Positions 50,601 through 59,779 of a stretch of DNA of 64,000 bases are shown one piece after another. Each line of letters starts with the position of its first letter. Within the stretch, counting starts at the first letter, position 1. This DNA is from Sanderia malayensis (taxonomy: Eukaryota > Cnidaria > Scyphozoa > Semaeostomeae > Pelagiidae). The notes below the pieces were generated by a model. That model saw nothing but the letters and a program-made list of their open reading frames with translations. It made no database searches and was not told the origin of the DNA. Made by a program: the position numbers and the translations under genes. The stretch is taken from positions 2,852,001 to 2,916,000 of the forward strand of contig RQOL01000531.1 of assembly GCA_013076295.1 (NCBI GenBank), written 5' to 3'.

Positions 50601-50676
50601 GTATGATGTAATTGCTACGTTACTTACAATAAGAGTATGAACAGAGTAGGAAAAGTGATACAAGTTTCCACATCAT
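47652..50676 (-). CDS. Secreted double von Willebrand factor A-domain protein, copy 2
   Basis: Tandem paralogue with the same predicted length (583 aa). Minus-strand exons: 50628-50676, 49615-50193, 49493-49513, 49351-49389, 49182-49223, 48469-49083, 48155-48285, 47852-48010, 47652-47768. The signal peptide, Glu-substituted first vWA metal motif (VIELSDSSHG), collagen-like linker, canonical second vWA (MDSSGSV, MTRID, LITDGRQN) and Cys cluster (DCGCCCCEKK) are shared with copy 1. Exon 2 and its following intron are nearly identical to copy 1, whereas the second vWA domain differs at roughly 22 of 200 residues. The linker exon of copy 1 (81 nt) is here split into exons of 39 and 42 nt by a 127-bp intron (49224-49350). 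The two genes share orientation and probably regulation. Confidence 0.83.
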
Positions 50677-51110
50677 GATGTCTTCTTTAATCTTTCTTTT
50701 CAGAGAAGCCAACAGAAACAAAGATGATTTCTGCTTTGGCTGGCGTTTTGAAGCGAATGATCATGGAATGGTTAGCAATTGTGGCTGTGAGATTCTTTTA
50801 TATTTATTCATTTCTATCTTGATGATAGTTTCATGACATAAGTTAAAGCCACAATGCATCAGTTTTAGCCACATGGCATCTTCAAGATAATTTATTGCTG
50901 GGAAAGGATAAACTTCACAGTGTCAAAGCCAAAGCGGCGCTTAGAGAGCTCTGAATGATCAAATAACATCCAACAATGGTCCCTGTGATATTATGCTCGT
51001 AAATTTATTCTCACGTTGAAGGTATACGAAGGAGCTTAATCTACCCATGCTAAAAATAAAGCCCAATTGAATTATGCCTAAACATGTGCATTAAGTAATA
51101 TACTTCTTGT
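50677..51110. other. Upstream region of vWA copy 2
   Basis: Partly similar to the sequence upstream of copy 1, for example around the first exon. Otherwise AT-rich with nothing recognised. Confidence 0.4.
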
Positions 51111-51200
51111 GATCACATGCAAAAACACAATGATCACATGCAAAAGCACAATGATCACATGCAAAAGCATATTACTCACTCCAGAAAATGATCACATGCA
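51111..51200. repeat. 21-bp tandem repeat containing octamer-like ATGCAAAA
   Basis: Three consecutive 21-bp units (51111-51131, 51132-51152, 51153-51173) of the form GATCACATGCAAAAGCACAAT, plus a partial copy at 51190. Each full unit contains ATGCAAAA, close to the POU-factor octamer, preceded by the palindrome TGATCA. Confidence 0.8.
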
Positions 51201-51338
51201 CAGCTTCGTGACCAATGCGCAAGCGCATTTAATTGCATAGAGTTAAGCCTCCATTTATGCAATCTGGCATATACCAGCCTTGAACTCTTTCCTCTACCTT
51301 TAAGCGATATTGGGTAGAGTCGGCCATTGAAACATTGA

Positions 51339-51480
51339 TTCTCGTGGCGCAGTGGATAGCGCACTGCAAAGAGAATCAGAAGGTCTAATGTTCGATAGGA
51401 GCTCCAGGAAATGTATTTATTTTCATAAACAACAGGTGTTACACAGCAAAAATGAATAAAAGATAATCTTATTTGGAATC
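51339..51480 (+). repeat. tRNA-derived SINE-like unit 1
   Basis: An A-box-like TGGCGCAGTGGATAGCGC and a degenerate B-box (GTTCGATAGG) are followed by a tail with TTACACAGCAAAAATGAATA and AAGATAATCTT. The same tail follows the other tRNA-like units at 51481, 52256 and, inverted, 53523-53757. It is not a functional tRNA, as the stems do not pair properly. Confidence 0.65.
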
Positions 51481-51531
51481 ACCGGGTGCAATGGCGCAGC
51501 GGCAAGCGCACGGGCATGGGAACCGAAAGCT

Positions 51532-52172
51532 CTGCAGTTGATTTCGAGACGATTCGCCCCCAGACCATTTCGCCCCCTAACCGATTCGCCCCAATCCCTG
51601 GTCGATTCGCCCTCATCTCTGGTCGATTCGCCCTCATCCCTGGTCGATTCGCCCTCATCGCCCCCTACTGATTATATTTCTGAATTATCCTATATATGAG
51701 ATATAAATATAAATTAAGGATAATATTTGTATTTTCATTTGACTTCTGAGTTGGTCAACACCTGATGTTCTTGCTAACTTGCTCAGGAAAGTTTGATAGG
51801 TTGGCAATTTAGGCCAAGGTGAATTCGCATTTGGCCGTGCGCAAAATCATTTCATCAGTTCTTAAAAAATTGTTTATTGTGTGAACAGGGCCTTCTTAAT
51901 TTACAATTCGAGATTATGATTCCGTATTTCGTTTTGTTTTAAAACACTTTCGCTAATAGTGTAACTTTGAGCTTCATAATAACAGGATTTCATTGAAGAA
52001 TGTGTTGATAAACAAACAAGGGGACGCACTAACATATTTGATCTCTCTGGGGGCGAACTGACCAACACCGCAAAATCAATAGAGGGCGAATCGGTTATCT
52101 CGAGGGGGCGAATCGACCAACTTGAATAGGGCGAACTGGTTTGGGGGCGAAACGTCCTGTTACCCTGCAGTT
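51532..52172. mobile_element. 625-bp MITE nested in the tRNA-derived unit
   Basis: The element (51540-52164) is flanked by an 8-bp duplication, CTGCAGTT (51532-51539 and 52165-52172), and interrupts a sequence that is continuous in the inverted copy near 53690. Its termini are imperfect inverted repeats of about 36 bp sharing the core GACGNTTCGCCCCCANACCA. Subterminal tandem GATTCGCCC motifs lie at 51540-51665, and GGGGGCGAA motifs at 52050-52155. No ORF resembles a transposase. Confidence 0.78.
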
Positions 52173-52351
52173 CGATCCAAGTTTAAAGAAAATTTATTTT
52201 ATTTCCTTTCTCTGTAGATGTTACACAGCAAAAATGAATAGAAGATAATCTTGGTTGGAATCATCGGATGCAGTGGCGCAGCGGATAGCGTACTGGGTTG
52301 GCAACCGAGAAGTCGATGGTTCGAGACCAAGAGGAGACCCAGGTGAGATTT

Positions 52352-52800
52352 GGAAATTAAATTCAGCAGTTGGCAGTTGGCACATCGGAGCAGAAGGTGG
52401 TTCAAGGCACAAAGCAGATGGCAGCTGGGACATCGAAGCAGAAGGTGGTTTGAGGCACAGAGCAGAGATGGCAGCGGGCACATCGGAGCAGAAGGTGGTT
52501 CGAGGCACAGAGCAGATGTCAGGTGGAACTTCGAAACAGATGGCACCTGGAACTTCGAAGCAGATGGCAGTTGGGACATTGGACCAGAAGGTGGGTCGAG
52601 GCACAAGGTAAATGACAGCTGGCACATCGGAGCAGAAGGTGGTACAAAGCACATAGCAGATGGTAGCTGGCACTTCAAAGCAGAAGCTGGCTCAAGGCAT
52701 AAAGCAGATGGCAGTTGAAACGACGAAGCAGATTGTAGCTGGAACTTCAAAGCAGAAGGTGGCCCATATGGCAACTGGAATTTCAATCGAAACACTTGGC
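52352..52800. repeat. 24/48-bp minisatellite, left copy
   Basis: Repeated units are built on GCAGCTGGAACTTCGAAGCA followed by GATG, with a longer 48-bp form that includes AGAAGGTGGTTCGAGGCACA. Unit length is a multiple of three, so all frames stay open for long stretches and produce spurious ORFs of up to 198 codons. Confidence 0.85.
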
Positions 52801-53054
52801 ACCAGCAGTCTTCAACTGCCGTTGGCCGGATGTAATTCGCAGAACACAGTATTGCAGCATGGATGAATGCAAAAAGGGGGCATCGTCACCATCGTCACAA
52901 CAGCAAGGAGGCATGCCAAAGACTTGAAAAATGTAAGGGGGTTTTGCACTTTTTTATCAATTATTATTTGATTATTAAAAAGTAATTTTGTTTATATAAT
53001 ATCAATTTTTCACATATTAATTATGATATTGCAAATAATCGGGATAACGTTTAG

Positions 53055-53757
53055 AAAAAAGTGCAAAACCGCCTTACATTTTGTAAGTCTTTGGCAAGCC
53101 TCCTTGCTGTTGTGATGATGATGGCGATGTCCACTTTTTGCATTCATCCATCGGCGTGCTGCTTCGAAGTTCCCAGCTGCCATCTGTTTCGAAGTTCCAG
53201 CTGCCATCTGCTTCGTGCCTCGAACCACCTTCTGCTTTGAAGTTCATCTGCCAACTGCTTTGTGCTTTGTACCACCTTCTGCTCCGATGTGCCAGATGTC
53301 ATCTACTTTGTGCCTCGACCCACCTTCTGCTCCAATGTCCCAACTGCCTTCTGCTTCGAAGTTCCAGGTGCCATCTGTTTCGAAGTTCCACCTGACATCT
53401 GCTCTGTGCCTCGAACCACCTTCTGCTCCGATGTGCCAGCTGCCATCTGCTTTGTGCCTTGAACCACCTTCTGCTTCGATGTGCCAACTGCCAACTGCTG
53501 AATTTAAATTCCAAATCTCAGCTGGGTCTCCTCTTGGTCTCGAACCATCGACTTCTCGGTTGCCAACCCAGTACGCTATCCGCTGCGCCACTGCACCCGA
53601 TGATTCCAACCAAGATTATCTTCCATTCATTTTTGCTGTGTAACATCTTCTGAGAAAGGAAATAAAATAAATTTGCTTTGGACTTGGATCGAACTGCAGA
53701 CCTTTCGGTTTCCAAGCCCGTGCGCTTGCCGCTGCGCCATTGCAACCGATGTTTCAA
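53055..53757. repeat. Right arm of the large inverted repeat
   Basis: Reverse-complement counterpart of 51481-52955: AAAAAAGTGCAAAAC stretch, CTTGCTGTTGTGATGATG, the minisatellite (about 53155-53510), then two inverted tRNA-like units (about 53523-53640 and 53641-53757). A spacer of about 100 bp, AT-rich, separates the arms. The right arm lacks the 625-bp MITE present in the left arm. Confidence 0.8.
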
Positions 53758-54084
53758 CGGGGCTTGGCGTTTCATGGCAACAGTTTCCAAGACTCCCTGG
53801 CCATATTGAGTGAAAGTAAGGCAAATTAAACATGGCGGTACAATCACTCCTAAATTGTTAATGAAATAGCTATTATTGAGAGTTAAAAGTGGCTGGATAT
53901 TATTTGTTTGTGGTTGTTATGGTTTGTTGACAACTCTTAGAACGGCTTAGGCAAACTGAACTTGTTAACTGGTGATTAATTTTGTAATTTTTGTCAACAG
54001 CACTCGGCTCGATAGAACGAATAAGAAAACAAAGCTGTGAAGTGCCAAAGTAAAAAGTGAGTCTTAAAGCTAAATCGATAAAGT
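53758..54084. promoter_or_regulatory. Presumed promoter and 5' UTR of the HEATR4-like gene
   Basis: 327 bp between the inverted repeat and the ATG at 54085. There is no recognisable core promoter motif. The assignment is positional. Confidence 0.4.
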
Positions 54085-57000
54085 ATGGAGTTGAAGGGAG
54101 CAAACTTCTTTTCTGTTGCTTCAGGCGTACAAATCCCATTTGTTGGAAGAGAGATTGTTTTAGATTCTACGTTGATTTGTGAAAAAAAGCCAAATGGTGG
54201 AAAACCTTCTTCTGCTTTGCTGCACCAGAAAGAGAACCAGTTGATAAAGTCATTTACAGATGATTATAATGGCTTGAAGCCATATGAATCATTGGGTTCT
54301 CGGCTGGATTTGTTAGCTGCAGAAAATGCAATGAAAAGGATTCAAGAATTATCGCAGAGTCATATTGGAGGAAGAAGTAGTATGACCGATAAATCAAAAA
54401 GGAAAGTGAATAGGAAATATTTAAAAACTATCAGTGACGGTCTTGTGTTTTCTGAAGATGTCATTGAAGATCGAGGGAAGTATGCCAAGTCATTTTCTTC
54501 TCATTTGAATAAATCGATTTTTGATGGAGCTAAAGAAGACAAAGTTAAAGGTTTGAAAGTGACAGGAAGGCACAACCCACGATGTTCAATTGTAAGGCAT
54601 TACCCATGTCTCTCAAACAAAAAAGATTCATCAATGTTAATCACACAGGACAAGAAGTCAAAACCTCTACCTGGTATAAAAGGAAGCTTTATAGATTGCC
54701 CAAGTGATTCTGAACAGAATGACACTAAAACTACCCCACATGTTCGAAAACAAGTGTTGTCATGGGATGAGTATATTATGACACGTCTCAGTAAAGAAAC
54801 TGCAGAAATGGTTGTCAAAGAACATACAACTGGGCTTCAGAATTCAAAACTGAATAACGCTCTAAGTAAGAAATACAATAAAGAAAGTAGTGCTGTCACT
54901 CAACCTGTAGCTGAAGTGAAATTGGATAGCAAACAGCACTTATTTCAGAGAAATGTTAAAAACGGTGATGGCAAAGAGAAAATAAATGTTCTTTCACCAG
55001 ATGAAAAGTCATATCTAAAAGAAGTCAAGCATGGAGCTCTGCCTATTCATCAAAATAAGAAAAACAGCCGTGAAATAGTACTTGACACAGATGATAAAAA
55101 AGTTTTTGGTAAAGTTCTAGAGGAATCCTATCCATCAAATGTTGTTCATTGGTTTGATTGGGAAGCGAAAGAAGCTGATAATTTTTCTAAAAAGGAAAAC
55201 AAGAAGCAAGTAAAGAAGTTCACGAGAGGGTTGCAGAAATGGAAAGATTACCCTGAATTTATTGAAGTAAATTATCTTAGTGTTCAATTTCAGATATGTT
55301 TAGTATTATTGGAGTGCAATAGTAATTATAATTATCAGTAATTATAATTATCAGATAATTATAATGATTTATAATTATCTGATTAGGACAGCGAAATCAA
55401 CAAGATGACATTGGTAGATGTCTCACCATTGCATTCGTTTGCTGAATTGGATCCAAAAACTGCAAAACAGCAAAGAGAAGATAAAAATCTTGTTAGACTA
55501 GGTTTGTACTTCTAATTACTTGCAAGTTGTATTATTTTTAATTATTGCTTTTTTAATATAGTTCAGATTGTGATAGTTAGCCACTGTAGCATCTACATTT
55601 GATCTTTTAGTTGATGAATGGAGGAGCAAATGGTTTTTGGAAAAGAAATGGGAAGCAAGCACTTATGAGGAACTTCTACAAGGCATGAGTGATATTAATG
55701 ATCATGTAAGAATGTCTGCTGTATCTGCTTGCAGCAAAGCAATGTTAAACAGAAAAATCACAAACACAAAATCAAAAGAAAGAGGTATGCATTATTTTTT
55801 ATTTAATTAATAATCAATTGCTGTGTTTTGTTTTTCAAAATCTGCAATGTTTGTATTTATTTTTTCTTTAGCGCTATTCAAAGACGATGGAGATCAAGAA
55901 AGCATTTCAGATGAAGAGTTATCGCCTCAGCTCATGCAAAAAATTATCGAATTGCTTGACGACAATTGCAAACAAGTTCAAGTGGCTTCAGCAATAACAT
56001 TGTTTGCATTAGATAAAGCAAATCAACAGGTAACCTTAGCTAAAATGCATCTTATCTTTCAATGCTGTATGCGTGTTATTTTTCATCAGTCATCAGTATT
56101 ATGCTTAGTCTTTTTAATGCACAGGCAAAAGATATCCTTATGGATGCATTGCAGAATGGCGGAGCACCGGAGAAATGGGCCGCTGCGCAGTGTTTGGCTT
56201 ACAGTGATTGCGATTCCAAAATCGTTATTCAAGAATTGATCAGTCATGTCAATTCTTCTGACATCATTAAGCATTCAAGATCTGTCAAATTACTTGCAAA
56301 GCTCAGCAAAATATCGGTATGTTATAACGAATACAAATAGAAGGTTTAAGTGGACCCGTTTTACACTGTTGATACAATAAACACACAATAAGGACTATTT
56401 GGAAAAACTAGACTATATCTATCGATTGTAGCACCCCTCTGTAAGTTCAGGTCAAAGTCGTTGGTTAACCCCTATTGGCTTTAGTGTTTATTATAATAAC
56501 ACCTTCTGTTAGCTGTCTTGTTTATACTTCTTACACTCTGCAATCCAGTTTGTTGCATTGTTTCTTATCAATTGTTTTGCATTTTAGACCAATGTGTTGT
56601 ACATGATTGCTGAACAGCTTAACAGCGATAGTTGGAGAGACCGCGTAGTGGCTTGTCAAGTTTTTCCATCCTTGCAAGGACCGCTGACCAAGGTTAACGC
56701 AGTTTATTGTCACAGTTGTTCATGCAACAGTTCGTATTGTATTTGTACTCAACTGTGTCTGAAAGTTGAACATGTTTGATAATTGTCAATTTTAAGGATG
56801 TGGCTAATAAACTGTCGCATTTGATGTGGACTGATTGGAGCAAGGACGTGAAAACTGCGGCAGCAAGAGCACTCGGAAAGACTGGCAATGGAAAGGTAAG
56901 TCACGGGTTTAATTGATCATTGATCATTGGTCGAAACTCTTTTTAGAGCCTTCTGATTTTAGATGTTAACATTCTCCTTTTAGCTGGTTCATGACGAACT

Positions 57001-58635
57001 CAGAGAGAGGTTGATGCATGGAAATGAGATTGAAATAATCGATGCTTTGCGAAAGGTAAAGTTGAAGGGAATTTCATCTTCTTCCAACGCGAGTCTGTGG
57101 CTTTGTGTTTTCACAATCTTTTAGAATGATTTCTTTGATTTGATATAGATACTAAAAGTGATTGTATAATGTTATCTTAACAATTTCTTCTTGTAGATTT
57201 CTGTTCTTGGTATTATGACGGGGAGATTGCTTCCTTCGTTCTTGAATTGCTTAAAAAGTGATTACGTGTCAATACGATTAGAAGCTGTTAAGGTTGGTTT
57301 TTGATCTTCACGTGTGAGCATTCATTTCATTGGGAGCACGGTCGACAACAGCATGTAATGCATGACCAATTTTTTCTGCAGACTGTCGCAGCAATCCAAC
57401 TTGGCAATGAACAGGTAGTTGATGAAATATTACAGCTAATTGGCGAAGAAAGGAATTGGAAGGTCAAAGCTCATTCCATCAAAGGTCGGCTTTTAAATTG
57501 ACCCTTCACCTATAATAGGGGACATATGTACTGGAACACTTGTGATTTGTGCAGGTTTTTCATATATCCTTCATCCCCCCTCTCCTCCAAACAATGACTG
57601 TCTCTAAAGACAGTCTTGTATAATATCGACAAAATGTTTGTCCCGTATTTTGCGACACTTGAGCTTTGCATTTACCTTCTTATGTCATTAACTGTCTCGT
57701 CAGTTTATATAACGGAGCATTTCTTACCATAGCAATTGGGTTGGTTGCTCAACCTACAGATATTACCAAAGATGTTCTACTGTGGTGTTTAAGATATGAA
57801 AAAGAGGCTGCTATTCGAGCCGAGGCTTGCCATGCAATCGCCAACTTAAAGCTGAATTCAGACGAAATTATTACTATACTACAAGACAGAATCGTTGTCG
57901 AGGAAGATGAAATGGTGAAAAGGTAACAATTTCAAGCTTCTTAAACTTTTAAATAATATGCTCAACTTTGTAGAAGCTATAATTATATATTTTATTACGT
58001 CATAGTGAGCGGAGAAGCTCTGTTGTTGATAAACTGTTTTTTTACAGTGAAGTGGTATCGACGTTGCATAGCTTTGGAAGGAAGCCAACTGGCGACTTAG
58101 CAATGGTAGAAGCCATTCAAAAAGAAGTAAAATTGCTGTGCAATCGAGATAACATCGCCAATGCAATTGTCAATCAAGATTTGAAAGATAAACACGCCAG
58201 AAATCAGAAGAAATACTTGCACGTTGAAAACGAAAGGTCTCATGGAAAAGTATGCATCTTATAATTGAACTACGCTTTTGCAATATACAATCAATGGCTG
58301 TTATTATAAGTTGTAAGTGAAAGTACCTGCAATGATATTGGTGACCTTGTTTTGTGTTGCAGAATACGAGTAGATCATCACGTGACACGCGGTTAGCCAG
58401 TGAGGGAACAGTGCGTGACGTTGTAAAAAGCTTTGACCCGATTCTCGAAGGTTATAGAATCAGGAGCCAGAAGCAAGTATCTGTACCTGAATTTCCAGAA
58501 TTGGAAAGTCCAGTATTGCATTGTGAAGTAATGGATGGCGAAGGGTTGGAGACACCGTCAAGAGTTAAGTCAGGAAAGACAGATGAAGACAATCAAACAA
58601 TGTGTTCTCACTCAACTGCAACATATCTTTTTTAA
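54085..58635 (+). CDS. HEATR4: HEATR4-like HEAT-repeat protein
   Basis: Exons: 54085-55266, 55387-55501, 55611-55784, 55872-56029, 56125-56316, 56588-56692, 56797-56895, 56984-57055, 57197-57292, 57382-57484, 57733-57922, 58048-58249, 58363-58635; 986 aa, close to the length I recall for human HEATR4. The N-terminal 394 residues are basic, low in hydrophobics and probably disordered, ending in HWFDWEAKEADNF. From about residue 430 onward, paired amphipathic helices recur (DNCKQVQVASAITLFAL, DVKTAAARALGKTGNGK, SDYVSIRLEAVKTVAAIQLG, KEAAIRAEACHAIANLKL), which is the HEAT signature of a helical solenoid. Vertebrate HEATR4 has no well-defined function; a ciliary or testis role is only conjecture. 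An AATAAA near 58755 may be the polyadenylation signal. Confidence 0.8.
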
Positions 58636-58788
58636 CAAAATTTTAAATCCACAAGCAACAAAACGATACAATACAACAGGTATGCACATTTTTATATTTT
58701 GCACTTTTCTTATGCACTGACTTGAACTATTCATGTATTGAAGGATGGTAGGTAAATAAAAAATATCAACAAAGCAAAGTGCCCTCTG

Positions 58789-59490
58789 TTAACCCCCCTC
58801 AGCCCCTTGCAGGGTGACAACAATTCTCCTGCTACTAGCATGATATTTATGCTCACAAAGCCAAATCCCTTGCCATGTGCCAAGATTTAGCTTTCCATTA
58901 GTAATTGGAAGATTGATACTTGCTCCCATCAAACTGCATTTTACATGAGCTGGCATGTCATCTTTGCCTTCCAATGTGTGTGTATATGGTGCATTTTCAG
59001 GCGCCATTCTATCCAACATCATTTCCATATCATCTCTCACCTGTCCATCCCAGCATTCGTTTAAACTCAGGCTTGCTGATGTATGCTGGATTGTTATATT
59101 TGCAAGTCCAACTTTGATTCTCTTCAGCTCTGGTATCCCTATCATAACAATAATGTATATTATAAAGAGTTGCATTATACTATACGAGCATTCGTGTATC
59201 CATAGAGGGGGTCTTTCAACATTTTAACCAGGCTATTTGCTTGCATTAATTCTTGTTTGTTGGGCAGGTGTTATTGTGGTATATAACCTGAATATAGAAG
59301 AACGAACTTTACCTTGTAAAATATCTGTGATCACATGAATTCCACGCGGCTTTGCGTTGATTGTAACAGTTGTTTGATACCACGAGTTTCCTTTTCCTCC
59401 TACCGCTTCACCATAACTACAATTCCTTGCTTTACCTAGAGATGCCATCCTAATTAAGCGACGAAGCGCAAGAAAATTCCACATAATCAT
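58789..59490 (-). CDS. YjbQ/UPF0047 family protein with a possible mitochondrial presequence
   Basis: Homologue of bacterial YjbQ (secondary thiamine-phosphate synthase enzyme family, UPF0047). Minus-strand exons 59313-59490 and 58789-59138, 175 aa. Conserved blocks are KPRGIHVITD, QHTSASLSLNE, DVRDDME-like VRDDMEMMLDRMAPENAPYTH, LEGKDDMPAHVK, NGKLNLGTWQGIWLCEH and RRIVVTLQG, including the invariant His, Asn and Glu residues. The N terminus MIMWNFLALRRLIRM is extended relative to the bacterial core and could be an import signal; translation might instead start at the internal MASLGK. The gene has a conventional intron, so it is integrated nuclear DNA and not bacterial contamination. Animals are not known to make thiamine de novo, so the substrate here is unknown. 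Confidence 0.9.
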
Positions 59491-59779
59491 TCGTTAGGCC
59501 ATTCTGATTCTGAAACAACAACAACGCGGAAGTATCGTCAGGCTCCTACGCAGTGCATAGTTGTTGATGCTGCGTTTTGAATTCATAATCGTGATCAGAA
59601 CCTTTGATGACATTTATAAAACACCACATTAATCGAGTTACAGCTATTTTAAATTATGTCATTTAAAGGTAGAGCCAGATTAACTCTAACATCTTGGCCC
59701 AACACATTTCACAAAAGCAAGCAAGTTCAATGACAAAACTAGTTATTAACAGCAATATGTATACAAAGTAAATTTCTGA

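Larger units (their letters stand above)
51481..52955. repeat. Left arm of a large inverted repeat made of tRNA-derived units and a 24-bp minisatellite
   Basis: The arm contains a tRNA-like unit (51481-51539 plus 52165-52255, split by a transposon), a second tRNA-like unit (52256 to about 52350, TGGCGCAGCGGATAGCG with GGTTCGAGACC), a minisatellite (about 52352-52800) and a TTTTGCAC-containing stretch ending near 52955. The same components recur in reverse complement at 53055-53757. Confidence 0.8.

Noticed and set aside
52265..52345. Functional tRNA gene
   Set aside because: A- and B-box matches are good, but the acceptor and anticodon stems do not pair well and the unit recurs with a common non-tRNA tail, as expected of a SINE-like repeat.
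52199..52795. Long overlapping ORFs on both strands (up to 198 codons, Pro/Ser/Cys-rich or Gly/Gln-rich)
   Set aside because: They are translations of a minisatellite whose 24/48-bp unit is a multiple of three, mirrored at 53215-53643. Every frame stays open and no start context or domain supports coding.
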